This document shows positions 25,805 through 34,632 of a stretch of 48,043 bases of DNA, piece by piece (the stretch's first letter is position 1; every line of letters starts with the position of its first letter). Origin of the DNA: JBAZYZ01 sp964361185 (GTDB lineage: Bacteria > Patescibacteriota > Minisyncoccia > Phycocordibacterales > VMEP01); the NCBI GenBank assembly GCA_964361185.1, contig CAYHZS010000001.1:1-48043 (forward strand), read 5' to 3'. Under the pieces are notes generated by a model. It had not been told where the DNA came from, did not search any database, and saw only the letters and a list, made by a program, of their open reading frames with translations. The position numbers were made by a program, and so were the translations under genes.

Positions 25805-26869
25805 ATGAAATTCTGCTATATAAATACAGAAAATATATATCCCCAGGACAGGCACCTAATAGACGGGCTCCGTGAAAACGGGCACGATGTTTTTGAACTT
25901 TCCGAAAAAACCCCGGGCTTCCGTAAATACCTGAATGTCATAAAACACTTCTGGGTGGAGGAAAAAGCCTATGATGCCGTATTCGTGGGTTTCACCTCTC
26001 CCTTTTTTGTGGTTGCCATGAGATTAACCTCGACCAAAAAAATATTTTTCAACGCCGGCCAGTCGCAATATGAGGCAAATATCATTTCAAGAAACGAAAA
26101 CGGCCTAAGACCCCTTAAAATATTCAAGTGGTGGATAATAGATTTCATTTCATTCCATTTATCATCCCTGGTTCTTCTTGAAAGCAACGCACAGATTGAG
26201 TTCATACGCAAACTATTTTTCGTTCCAAAAAGAAAGCTCGTCAGGTCATGGGCGGGAGTGAACGAAAAGGAATTTTTTTATGATCCTAAGGTAAAGAAAC
26301 GTGATGTATTTACGGCGCTCTTCAGGGGGCGCTTTCTGCCCGAGTCGGGAATACTTACTATCTTAGAGGCAGCAAAAAAACTGGAAAATGATGGGGTACG
26401 ATTCCTCGTTATCGGCCATGGATTTATGTACCGGGAAGTAAATTCCCTTATGGATAAGCTCAAGCCGTCAAATATCGAGATGATTACCGAAAAAATCCCG
26501 ATAGAGGAACTTCGAAAAAAAATGCTTGAATGCCACTTAAGCTTGGGTCAGATGGCGGACCATCCAAGACTTAAACGCACCCTTCCCTGCAAGCTATTTG
26601 AAAGCCTGGCAATGAAGCTTCCTTATCTCACGGGCAAAAATGCCGGAGCCCTAGAGCTCCTTGAAGAAGGTAAAACCTGCTTCATGGTGGAACCCGGCAA
26701 TTCCACGGAACTGGCACAGAAAATTATTTTCCTGAAAAACAACCCTGAAATTCTTAAAGATGTGGCGGAGGAAGGATACAAGCTTTATGCGGAAAAACTT
26801 ACTTCTGCGGAACTAGCTAGGAATTTTGTCGAAATGTTAAAAAAACGTCTCTCTCGCAACCCATTTTAG
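25805..26869 (+). CDS. Glycosyltransferase family 4
   Basis: A 354-residue GT-B enzyme. The N-terminal domain reads CYINTENIYPQDRHLIDGL; the donor domain contains ALFRGRFLPESGILTILEAA, FLVIGHGFMYREV and TLPCKLFESLAMKLPYLTG, with the conserved Glu of the E-x7-E region in FESLAM. It is the only plus-strand gene in this stretch and its stop overlaps that of the convergent GT4 gene at 26866 by three bases within a four-base shared segment. Donor and acceptor are unknown. Confidence 0.88.
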   Translation: MKFCYINTENIYPQDRHLIDGLRENGHDVFELSEKTPGFRKYLNVIKHFWVEEKAYDAVFVGFTSPFFVVAMRLTSTKKIFFNAGQSQYEANIISRNENGLRPLKIFKWWIIDFISFHLSSLVLLESNAQIEFIRKLFFVPKRKLVRSWAGVNEKEFFYDPKVKKRDVFTALFRGRFLPESGILTILEAAKKLENDGVRFLVIGHGFMYREVNSLMDKLKPSNIEMITEKIPIEELRKKMLECHLSLGQMADHPRLKRTLPCKLFESLAMKLPYLTGKNAGALELLEEGKTCFMVEPGNSTELAQKIIFLKNNPEILKDVAEEGYKLYAEKLTSAELARNFVEMLKKRLSRNPF

Positions 26870-28032
26870 GAAAGCGAACAGTTTTTTTCTTCAAGCACTT
26901 GCGCATAGAGTGCCATATATTCCTCACACATTTTTTCCAAAGAGAAGTTGTCGGACACCCATTTCCGGCTCCAGATACTCATGCGTTCGTACTCTTCTTT
27001 AGGCAGACTAAGAATGTACTCTATTCCCCTCCGCAAATCTTCCTCATCATCCAAAATGGCGATATAACCGGCTTTTTTGTGAGGCACCACTTCAGGCATG
27101 GCATCAATGTTCCAGGTTACTACAGGAATACCACACGCTAAAGCTTCGCCGGCGATAATACCAAACGAATCACCTTGAGTTGGATGGAGGAATACATCAG
27201 TGGCAGCAAGATACTTTGAAAGAATATTTTTTTCTTTAATATAAGGAACAGCAATAAAATTCTTGTTTGGTGTCTTGATATAGGTAAATCCTATTGCCAC
27301 AAAAAACACTTCGTTATTATCTGCGTAATTATCAATAATCCTGTTTGACGTGGGCCATCCTTTTATACTACAAGCGACAATTTTTTTATCCTGTGGCAAT
27401 CCAAGCTCTTTACGTAGGGCTGTTTTATCCTGTGGCTTATAGGTATCTACATCCACACAATTGTAAATTCTCATAATCTTTTGCCCGCCTAAAATACTTC
27501 GTTCCGCTTCCCTTTTTATCCATTCTGAAACTGCCACAATAATCAATTTTGATTTTGAATAGATTTTTTGCTTTATTTTGAGCAAATGAGGCGTATTGTC
27601 CCAAAGAAAAAGAAGGAATCTTTTTTTGCTATGATACTTTCGTGTGTAAGTGTCACTGGCAAAACCTGTGATGGGCCACAAACCATGTAACGTCCAGATA
27701 ACTGGCTTTCTTTTAGACATCTCCTCAAGCAACTTTAAATCAAAAAAATTGCTTTGAAGGTTGTGGCAATGAACAATATCTGCTTCCTTAAACTCCTTTG
27801 TCTCAAGAAGATATTTTGTGAATGAAAAGGTAAGGTCATTGGCGAATATCTTTACCAGCCAATCCTGATAGCGCTTGCGCGGAATAACGAAAACATCCGG
27901 TTCGTCCGAATATTTATAGCGCACGAACGTATTGACAGTATGTCCAAGAGACTTAAGTTTCTTTCTGAGCTCCCATGAAACAACCGCGGCACCACCCCTA
28001 TTGTCTATGGTACCGATGACAAAAATATTCAT
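26866..28032 (-). CDS. Glycosyltransferase family 4
   Basis: A 388-residue GT-B enzyme. The N-terminus FVIGTIDNRGGAAVVSWELR has the glycine-rich loop of the subfamily that includes WcaC-like capsule transferases. The acceptor domain reads VHCHNLQSNFFDLKLL and PVIWTLHGLWPITG; the donor domain has HPTQGDSFGIIAGEALACG with both Glu residues of E-x7-E replaced or shifted (GDSFG...GEALA). A TGgTAAAGT box lies nine bases before the ATG, another probable leaderless start. Specificity cannot be assigned. Confidence 0.88.
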   Translation of the reverse strand: MNIFVIGTIDNRGGAAVVSWELRKKLKSLGHTVNTFVRYKYSDEPDVFVIPRKRYQDWLVKIFANDLTFSFTKYLLETKEFKEADIVHCHNLQSNFFDLKLLEEMSKRKPVIWTLHGLWPITGFASDTYTRKYHSKKRFLLFLWDNTPHLLKIKQKIYSKSKLIIVAVSEWIKREAERSILGGQKIMRIYNCVDVDTYKPQDKTALRKELGLPQDKKIVACSIKGWPTSNRIIDNYADNNEVFFVAIGFTYIKTPNKNFIAVPYIKEKNILSKYLAATDVFLHPTQGDSFGIIAGEALACGIPVVTWNIDAMPEVVPHKKAGYIAILDDEEDLRRGIEYILSLPKEEYERMSIWSRKWVSDNFSLEKMCEEYMALYAQVLEEKNCSLS

Positions 28033-28087
28033 AATTTACATACTTTACCACATGCGTAGTCCATGCAATAATTTCTCTCTAATTCTA

Positions 28088-28207
28088 ATGATGTCAACAA
28101 TCTATAAGTCAAAGCAGGAGACATGCCTTATAACCGGCGGAGTCGGTTTTATCGGGTTGCATTTGGTGGAGACGCTCCTAGACCAAGGTCACCGCGCAGT
28201 TGAGTAA
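28088..28207 (+). pseudogene. 5' fragment of an NAD-dependent sugar epimerase
   Basis: A 39-residue frame: a short N-terminus, then TCLITGGVGFIGLHLVETLL and DQGH, which is the first beta-alpha-beta unit of the extended SDR fold (GxxGFIG), and then a stop. Family members have about 310 further residues. The homology breaks near 28200, where the antisense methyltransferase begins to look normal, so this is a recombination scar. The last 18 or so codons of the methyltransferase at 28149 are antisense to it. Confidence 0.68.
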
Positions 28208-28844
28208 TCTTCTCCCCTTCCACAACAAACGAAAGACTGAAAGCGTTTGGCGTAATTTCTGAAAGATTTTTTGTGATATACCTAAAATAAGGAACGGACT
28301 CAAAAAATGTATTTGTTCTCAATTTTACAACCTTGAGACCAACTTGACCAAACATGTTCCGGAGAATTGGCAGATTAAACCAGAATACATGACCTTTCTT
28401 GGGTCGATTATTTTCCGGGACTTTGCCGAATATAACTTGAAGCCTGGCTGGCAAAGAATTGAAATTTGGGACGCTTACGATAACGTGTTTTTTTGAAACG
28501 CGGACTGCTTCCCTCAAAAGAACCTCTGGATCATAAAGATGCTCTAAAAGGTCAAGCATCACGACGGTATCAAATGTATTGTCATTAAATGGAATCCTGC
28601 CGTTAAAGTCAAAAATAGAGGCTTTAAGGCCCTTTGAGAGCGTTTTTGCCACTCCTTCTTCCGATATATCCAAGCCCTCTCCTAATATGCCTTTCTGCCT
28701 CAAAAGGGATAGGAAGAGCCCGTCGCCTGAACCAAGGTCAAGGACTGTTCCATCATTAATCATACCGAGAGCCGCTTCGTGGCGGAAGCTAATAACCTGG
28801 TCATCTCTACCCCACCTGTCGTTTTCGAATTGTTTTACATTCAT
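28149..28844 (-). CDS. Class I SAM-dependent methyltransferase with replaced C-terminal tail
   Basis: A 231-residue methyltransferase. VLDLGSGDGLFLSLLRQKG is motif I, GLDISEEGVAKTL motif II and TVVMLDLLEHLYDPEVLLRE the motif IV region. It resembles MetW/UbiG-like methyltransferases of glycan clusters. The last residues (LRGDLGLGASPPNATR) are encoded opposite the epimerase relic and look like read-through of a breakpoint rather than a native tail; the core fold appears complete. The start overlaps the stop of the upstream GT4 gene by four bases, so the two form an operon. Confidence 0.85.
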   Translation of the reverse strand: MNVKQFENDRWGRDDQVISFRHEAALGMINDGTVLDLGSGDGLFLSLLRQKGILGEGLDISEEGVAKTLSKGLKASIFDFNGRIPFNDNTFDTVVMLDLLEHLYDPEVLLREAVRVSKKHVIVSVPNFNSLPARLQVIFGKVPENNRPKKGHVFWFNLPILRNMFGQVGLKVVKLRTNTFFESVPYFRYITKNLSEITPNAFSLSFVVEGEKITQLRGDLGLGASPPNATR

Positions 28845-29953
28845 GAAGTCTTAGTAATCATCTCACGGAAACGCTTGGCCACAATGACCAAGTCATACTT
28901 GGCTGCTTCTTTCTTAAGTCCACTTGAAATTATTTTTCGTTCGTCGCTGTTTTTTGCGATTAATTCACATAGCTTCTCCGTAAATGACCTTACGTCTCCA
29001 GTATGAATAAGATACTGGCTCATGAGGACAGGTGTAATATCCCTAACCGCCCCGACATCGGAAGCAACGAACGGAACACCCATAGCCATCGATTCGAGAA
29101 GCACCCGCGGAAAACCTTCTTCCTCCGACGGCATAAAAAATACATCGGCACAGGATAAATATTTTGGTATCAGAGAGTTAGGAACCTCTCCTTCCAATCT
29201 CATAAAACGGGAAAGGGATGTGTCGTTTTTTAAAGCCCCGAGCAAACGCGCATAATCAGGACCGTCACCCACAACAATAAAATAGACCTCCGGATAAAGT
29301 TCTGTAACCTTACGCGCGACAGGCAAAATCATATCCGACCCCTTCCTTTTAGAAAGATGATGGATAAAAAGAGCTATCTTTCTTCCCGTAGGAATTTTTA
29401 AAGCTTCACAAATTGCTGTATCGTTTTTAGGCAAATTAAAACGTTTCAAATCTATCCAGTTGGGCATTATTTTTATTCTCCCGCGTGAAGTTCCGTAATA
29501 TTTGGAATATTGATCCGCGAGCGACGGTGCCCCGGTTACCTGAAAATCGATAATCTTATAAACCAAGCGTTCGAATCGCTCCCTTAAAAAATTACGCTTG
29601 TATTTCCATGGCTCACCGCAATTCCAATAAAATGTTCTGCCACCGAAGGAACGTGTTACAAGGGAGCCCAAAAACGCCGACCGGAAAGAGTAGTGCACGT
29701 AAAAATCAGAGTACCCAAGAATGCGGGCATAGATAATAGCCATCTTAAGTTCTACAAATTTTAGTAGGGACGGCATCCGGGAAACGTAAACCATGCTATA
29801 GCCGAGCGACTGCGGTGGCTTTGAGCCATTTTCTATAATAAGAAACAGGTTGAAAGATTTTGAAATCTCAGTCAGCAAATCATGCACATGAGAAAAATGA
29901 GTCGTATCGTTCGAAACATATCTGGGCAAAATGAAACAAAGTTTTGGCATCAT
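28841..29953 (-). CDS. Glycosyltransferase family 4
   Basis: A 370-residue GT-B enzyme. The donor domain has IALFIHHLSKRKGSDMILPV, FIVVGDGPDYARLLGAL and MPSEEEGFPRVLLESMAMG, a full E-x7-E motif. The start could be either of two consecutive ATGs (29953 or 29950). Upstream lie the carbamoyltransferase relic and its intact promoter (30122-30095), so this gene and the methyltransferase may now be transcribed from a captured promoter. Acceptor unknown. Confidence 0.9.
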   Translation of the reverse strand: MMPKLCFILPRYVSNDTTHFSHVHDLLTEISKSFNLFLIIENGSKPPQSLGYSMVYVSRMPSLLKFVELKMAIIYARILGYSDFYVHYSFRSAFLGSLVTRSFGGRTFYWNCGEPWKYKRNFLRERFERLVYKIIDFQVTGAPSLADQYSKYYGTSRGRIKIMPNWIDLKRFNLPKNDTAICEALKIPTGRKIALFIHHLSKRKGSDMILPVARKVTELYPEVYFIVVGDGPDYARLLGALKNDTSLSRFMRLEGEVPNSLIPKYLSCADVFFMPSEEEGFPRVLLESMAMGVPFVASDVGAVRDITPVLMSQYLIHTGDVRSFTEKLCELIAKNSDERKIISSGLKKEAAKYDLVIVAKRFREMITKTS

Positions 29954-29971
29954 GTTATCTGGATTTCCTGA

Positions 29972-30085
29972 TTAAAAACCGGTGTATTTTGAAGCTATAG
30001 TGAGACCGCCTTTCAGAATCATAGCTGCGCTGTCGTGCGCCCAAAAAGTAAGACCAGGTACCTGGTTTATCCCTAAAATGTTCAT
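29972..30085 (-). pseudogene. N-terminal fragment of a carbamoyltransferase
   Basis: A 37-residue frame with MNILGINQVPGLTFWAHDSA followed by AMILKGG, which matches the first strand and HDSA motif of NodU/CmcH-type O-carbamoyltransferases; TIASKYTGF and a stop follow instead of the expected EEERF segment. These enzymes are normally about 550-600 residues, so only the extreme 5' end remains. The upstream promoter is intact. It implies that the glycan of an ancestor was carbamoylated. Confidence 0.62.
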
Positions 30086-30094
30086 AATAAGGTC

Positions 30095-30122
30095 ATTATA
30101 GCCATATCAAATAAAGTGTAAA
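30095..30122 (-). promoter_or_regulatory. Promoter left over from the carbamoyltransferase gene
   Basis: TTTACA (30122-30117), a 16-base spacer and perfect TATAAT (30100-30095) on the minus strand, with the relic ATG nine bases further on. No gene except the relic lies between it and the GT4 gene at 29953. Confidence 0.68.
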
Positions 30123-30165
30123 CGATAAATTTTCCTTAGAAATCAATGTTTTTAGGAAAAATACT

Positions 30166-31737
30166 CTACTGAAATCCTATGTTTAAAACATACTCCGCCT
30201 TTGAGTAGTAGCTGGTAATATACAAAAATCTGACTTTAAAATAGTGAATATTCCCGAGAAATAAAACAGTAAATGCGAAAACACAAGCACCTTGAAAAAT
30301 TCTAAACGCTTTATTCTTAAACTCCTGCCCAAACATAATTTCAATTTCAATAAACAGCTTATCCAGCAAAACAGCCAAAAGAGGCGGAATCATAATTAAG
30401 ACCGGAAGCATGAATCTGATTTCATGGGAAAAGTAAAATGAAAGCAAAAGATATATTTCAATAAAAACAAATATCAGTACTTCTGCCACCGTAACTATAC
30501 GCTTGCGCGCGATAAAAAAAAGAATAAGAACATAAAGAAGCGCGAAATAGGCTAGCACGACCAGCCGACTGGAACTTTCAATGTCGGAAATAAACCATTG
30601 CCCGAATCTGTAAAAGGGAAAGAACAGAAAATTGACGAAATCCCTTTCCATAATGAAACGGGCTATGTCGGCCTGCATCTCCGGCATGGAAAATATCGGA
30701 TACACCGGATTGCCGTATAGAAAGAAATTTTTCACGTACCAAAAACCGGAGATTGCCAAAGCCACAGCTGAGTACTTCATGAAATATCCGGCTATTCTGG
30801 GAAAAGACAACTTATTTTTGACAAAAAGAAATGTCAGGAACAGGCCATTTATAAGAGCAAAAAACAGGGCAATGGATTTTGAGCTCAATGCTACGCCTAA
30901 AAGTACGGCCGACAAACTCAGTTTTTTATTTTGTATTTCCGCGGACAAACAACTTTCAATCACCAAAAGTACGCTGGTTATCCCGAACAGGTAGACAAAT
31001 ACATCTATATAACCACCATGCATTATTTCTCTCTGAAAATCCATAGTAGACAAAAGAAATAAAATCGGAACAATTCCAAAAAACCTGTTCTTCAGAAAGG
31101 GTTTAGTGAACTCGTACAGAAGCACCAGAAATAGAATAAGAGCGCTATATTGAAGTATTTGGAATACATACGGATCAAGCGAGTCCCCAAAAAGAACAAT
31201 CGGAATGGCGTAAATCGTCTCCACTAAAATGGCCCTCCAGTTAAAGAACGGGCTGGCCGGGTCAAAAGCTACTCTCCCCTGCGCGACCATTTCCGAAATT
31301 ATGGGAAGGTGATACGCCTTGGTGTCATATCCGGTAACCGGTACGAACACTATAAAGAAATTTATAAAAATCCAAACGACAATCAGTAATTTCAAATATC
31401 TGTTTTCGGAAAATATTTCCCTGGTATAAAGTTTTATTCTGGAAAGAAAAGACTTCCACTCCAATAACAAGCCAAACTGGGACGCTATAATTTTCCTTTG
31501 AAGAAAGAGGATCAAAAGCGCGAGCGCGTAAAGATATGTTTTTTCAAACAAGCCGGCGAGCGCGAGCGCGAATCCCAAAATCCCCCAGAGTCCATATCCT
31601 AAAATGACGGAATAGGTAGCATCTTTGAGCGCGGATTCAAGCTTTGAACCGGACAGGCGAAAATACAGGATTCCTAGAAGATAGGCTAAGTATATGAATG
31701 CAACTGACTCTAAAAAAATCGCCAAATTATGAATCAT
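30166..31737 (-). CDS. GT-C-like multi-helix membrane glycosyltransferase
   Basis: A 523-residue protein with about twelve membrane helices. The loop after helix four reads VTGYDTKAYHLPIISEMV, with Asp at the catalytic position of GT-C enzymes, and EIMHGGYIDVFVYLFG is a second conserved-looking loop. It has no large soluble domain. It is the last gene of a minus-strand group with a flavoprotein and an epimerase-like protein, 11 bases after the former. It is likely to transfer or polymerise a lipid-linked sugar made by that group; this is inference. Confidence 0.78.
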   Translation of the reverse strand: MIHNLAIFLESVAFIYLAYLLGILYFRLSGSKLESALKDATYSVILGYGLWGILGFALALAGLFEKTYLYALALLILFLQRKIIASQFGLLLEWKSFLSRIKLYTREIFSENRYLKLLIVVWIFINFFIVFVPVTGYDTKAYHLPIISEMVAQGRVAFDPASPFFNWRAILVETIYAIPIVLFGDSLDPYVFQILQYSALILFLVLLYEFTKPFLKNRFFGIVPILFLLSTMDFQREIMHGGYIDVFVYLFGITSVLLVIESCLSAEIQNKKLSLSAVLLGVALSSKSIALFFALINGLFLTFLFVKNKLSFPRIAGYFMKYSAVALAISGFWYVKNFFLYGNPVYPIFSMPEMQADIARFIMERDFVNFLFFPFYRFGQWFISDIESSSRLVVLAYFALLYVLILFFIARKRIVTVAEVLIFVFIEIYLLLSFYFSHEIRFMLPVLIMIPPLLAVLLDKLFIEIEIMFGQEFKNKAFRIFQGACVFAFTVLFLGNIHYFKVRFLYITSYYSKAEYVLNIGFQ

Positions 31738-31748
31738 GGATTACGTGT

Positions 31749-33338
31749 TTATATAAGTGATTTTAGAAAAAGGTTCTTGACGTGTCTACCGATTCTATCA
31801 GCATTAGCCATGATGGTCAGGGCAGGGGGTTTCGCGGGCAATACCTTCCATGTCGCCGAATCCGCGATAAAAATTCGCCTTGCGTTATGCAACTGCCCAT
31901 ATTCATTCGCACTAAGTATCTGCCCAGTCACAGGACCACCGAATGGTACTCCCCCGGCATAATGAGCAGCGACACCGAAAGGATTGTGTACGGTCTTAAG
32001 GGGAACAAGGCCGAGGCGGATTAAGGATTTCTTTATCCTACCCAATTGTTTGTCTCTATCAATCTTTTTTCCCTCTGGGTTAAAATGCGAGATATCAATA
32101 AAATCTCCGCCTCCAGAGGCTTTTTTCAGGGACATAAGCATATTGGGAGCAGAGGGAAACCGCACGTCCGCGAGCATTATCGAAGGCACAAAAAGGGAGA
32201 GGAGAGACAACGCCTCAGGTTTAGGCATGGGGACATAAGGAAGCAACTTGTGAAGAAGGAGTGAATTATAGCTGTAAAGCTGTGAGTAAGAGGACTGCTC
32301 TTCATCGTAAACAGCCAGCTGGCACAAGCTATGGCGCCTTATTGTCGGCTCCTTGCCAAGCCTATTGAGTAATACGCACGGTATTATGAAATTATCTTTA
32401 ATAAGAACCGGCACCCCCTTATCAAAAAGGCCGAAACTCCTTAACAAGAGCCTTGTTGTGTTAATAGCGCCTAAAGCGACAATTACAACCTTCGCCTCGA
32501 GAGAAGACTCCTCTCCGTTTTCAATATTACTGAAACGAACAATAACATGGTCGTCGTAGTTCTCCACGCGAGTGACCAAATTTTTATCGGCATAAGTAAA
32601 ATTATCCTCGCCTAAAAGAGCTTCAAGCGTGTAGTGCCCGCGGTATACCGAACGTCCGATATTGTCCCAAAAATCCATATCGCGGTATTCCGTCTTCTTT
32701 CTTGAACCAAAATCGCTGGTAAGTAGAGCTAGGGGCGGACGGGAAACTTTGAAACCGGAACTATCAAAAAATGACCTCTTTCCATTATAAGCCTGTAAGA
32801 CCGACTGGGCATTTTCATCAATAAAAGCCGGAGGCAAAAGGTCAAAATCACTGCTGTCTCCCGAAACCCCTATTCTTTTTATGACTGCCCTATAACTTTC
32901 CTTCATCTCGTCCGGAGGCAATCCAACTGACCGGCATTCTTCATCATCGAAAAATCCGCAAACTGCCCCCCAAGCCTCGGAAAGTCCTCCTCGGGCAAGG
33001 CTTTGCAAAATTATCGCGCCGTCGGTTTTAATTGGAGAATATTTGTCCGAGGCTCTTGTGACATATGATCTGCGCCCGCTTGTCATATTCCCCGAGTGAC
33101 CGGCGCTTTCATTCGGCGCTGATACGCCGGACAAATCATCTCCTAAAAATATCCTGTGTTGAGAAGGGTCTGTACGCCTTTCTTCTTCAAATGAAACATT
33201 CTCCCCTTGTTCCAAGGTGGCAGACTCATTAAAGCCGACGTCGATCATAATCACACTGGCCTTATTTCCGACAACAGCCGAAGCCGCGTGAAGACCTGCG
33301 AGTCCGCTACCGATAATGGCAATATCAAATTTAGGCAT
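31749..33338 (-). CDS. GMC-type FAD-dependent oxidoreductase
   Basis: A 529-residue flavoprotein. FDIAIIGSGLAGLHAASAV (residues 4-22) is the FAD-binding dinucleotide fold, VVIVALGAINTTRLLLRSFG is the GMC-type second FAD segment, and the C-terminal HYAGGVPFG and RRIFIADSATWKVLPAKPPA match the GMC C-terminal domain, including the catalytic His region and the substrate-side Asn/His usually found there. GMC enzymes oxidise alcohols or sugars. It overlaps the epimerase-like gene by eight bases, so the two are translationally coupled and probably act on the same substrate. Confidence 0.85.
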   Translation of the reverse strand: MPKFDIAIIGSGLAGLHAASAVVGNKASVIMIDVGFNESATLEQGENVSFEEERRTDPSQHRIFLGDDLSGVSAPNESAGHSGNMTSGRRSYVTRASDKYSPIKTDGAIILQSLARGGLSEAWGAVCGFFDDEECRSVGLPPDEMKESYRAVIKRIGVSGDSSDFDLLPPAFIDENAQSVLQAYNGKRSFFDSSGFKVSRPPLALLTSDFGSRKKTEYRDMDFWDNIGRSVYRGHYTLEALLGEDNFTYADKNLVTRVENYDDHVIVRFSNIENGEESSLEAKVVIVALGAINTTRLLLRSFGLFDKGVPVLIKDNFIIPCVLLNRLGKEPTIRRHSLCQLAVYDEEQSSYSQLYSYNSLLLHKLLPYVPMPKPEALSLLSLFVPSIMLADVRFPSAPNMLMSLKKASGGGDFIDISHFNPEGKKIDRDKQLGRIKKSLIRLGLVPLKTVHNPFGVAAHYAGGVPFGGPVTGQILSANEYGQLHNARRIFIADSATWKVLPAKPPALTIMANADRIGRHVKNLFLKSLI

Positions 33339-34614
33339 TTTTTTTGATTACTCCGGGTATAAGGAAAAAAACGGCTCCCGTTATGAATTTAGCGGTAAAT
33401 CGTATCCAGGCATAAAAAATTCCGGCGGCCAAACGGGAAATTCCTGTTTTTTTCGGCAGAAGCCATTCGCTTGAAAGAGGGCTGCACTCAATAACCGCCG
33501 CGGCTAAAAAAAGCTTCTTTTGAAAAATCCCTTTCGGGTGAGAAAATCGGGTAAACGCGTCTAGAGCACCCGCAAAAAACCTGTTGCGGATAATCCACCC
33601 GCTCACGTGATGATCCCCCAGTTTATGTTTGATGATTAATTTCTCGTAAATATCGGGGTAATACGGACCGACGGGAGCGCCTGAGAGTATGTAGCTCATA
33701 AGCGCCCGCGACTCCGAGAAAGGCTCTTCTTTTTGCCGCCTCAATTCTTTTAAGCCAGCCGAAAGCGTGCGGGGATGAAAATCATATTCGCGCGAAAAAT
33801 TTTCCGGGAGCACGGGAGCATCCTGGTGCATGGCCAAAACATTACTCATTGTAAGTGGCGGTTTTTTAAAAAATAATTTCAGTAGCCTGGCCAAACCACG
33901 GCCCAGAAAAATCGGTATGTGGACTAAAGTAACCCTCCTGCCATTGACTTCGCCGGCTACCCTCTGCACCAATTTATTGAAAGAGATTTCATCGGGTCCG
34001 CCTAAATCATAGGTTACATTCCCATGGAAAGGACGGGAAATAGTTTTTCGAATGGCCAGGGCTACGTCCTCTACGTGAATAGGACGTGAAATGAACGCAC
34101 CAGGACCAAAAACCGGGACAATGGGGAGTCTGGTAGATCCGATAAGCGTCCCGAAAATACCGCTTTTAAGGTCCCCATATACGATACTTGATTTCAGGGT
34201 AATGACCGGAATACCTCCAGAATTAAATATCTCATCCGCTTTATTTTTGGTTTCCGCGTACAATCCCTTGTTTGGAAGCTTCGTGGAAACAGTGCTTACA
34301 TTTATCAATCCCAGAACCCCGTTCGCCAGGCACGCCTCCAAAAGATTTCTTGCTCCCGTGACGTTTATTTCATGGCTTTCTTCTTCGTCCGACTTTGCCG
34401 CCGCCAGATGAATTACGATACCAACTCCATCCGTTCCCTTAAGTAATGTTTCTCTATTCCGCATGTCCCCCAAACACCACTGGAGATTTTCATGATAAAA
34501 AGAAATCCTATTCGCCCCGCGGACAAAAGCGATTACTTCATGGCCTTTCTCCAGAAGTTCTCTAATTACGGCTGTCCCGATAAATCCTCCTGCTCCAGTT
34601 ACAAAGATTTTCAT
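33331..34614 (-). CDS. NAD-dependent epimerase/dehydratase with long C-terminal extension
   Basis: A 427-residue protein. Residues 1-290 are an extended SDR: MKIFVTGAGGFIGTAV binds NAD, and Y119-AET-K123 is the catalytic YxxxK. Residues about 295-427 form an extra region not found in ordinary epimerases (about 310-340 residues), with a hydrophobic C-terminal stretch (KFITGAVFFLIPGVI) that may bind the membrane. The partner flavoprotein overlaps its 3' end. A redox pair acting on a lipid-linked sugar is the simplest reading, but I do not recognise the exact family. Confidence 0.82.
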   Translation of the reverse strand: MKIFVTGAGGFIGTAVIRELLEKGHEVIAFVRGANRISFYHENLQWCLGDMRNRETLLKGTDGVGIVIHLAAAKSDEEESHEINVTGARNLLEACLANGVLGLINVSTVSTKLPNKGLYAETKNKADEIFNSGGIPVITLKSSIVYGDLKSGIFGTLIGSTRLPIVPVFGPGAFISRPIHVEDVALAIRKTISRPFHGNVTYDLGGPDEISFNKLVQRVAGEVNGRRVTLVHIPIFLGRGLARLLKLFFKKPPLTMSNVLAMHQDAPVLPENFSREYDFHPRTLSAGLKELRRQKEEPFSESRALMSYILSGAPVGPYYPDIYEKLIIKHKLGDHHVSGWIIRNRFFAGALDAFTRFSHPKGIFQKKLFLAAAVIECSPLSSEWLLPKKTGISRLAAGIFYAWIRFTAKFITGAVFFLIPGVIKKNA

Positions 34615-34632
34615 ATTATGTATCTGGAATAT

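Noticed and set aside
26866..26869. Convergent genes sharing stop-codon bases as a sign of regulation
   Set aside because: Overlapping convergent stops are common in compact genomes; on its own this says nothing beyond dense packing.
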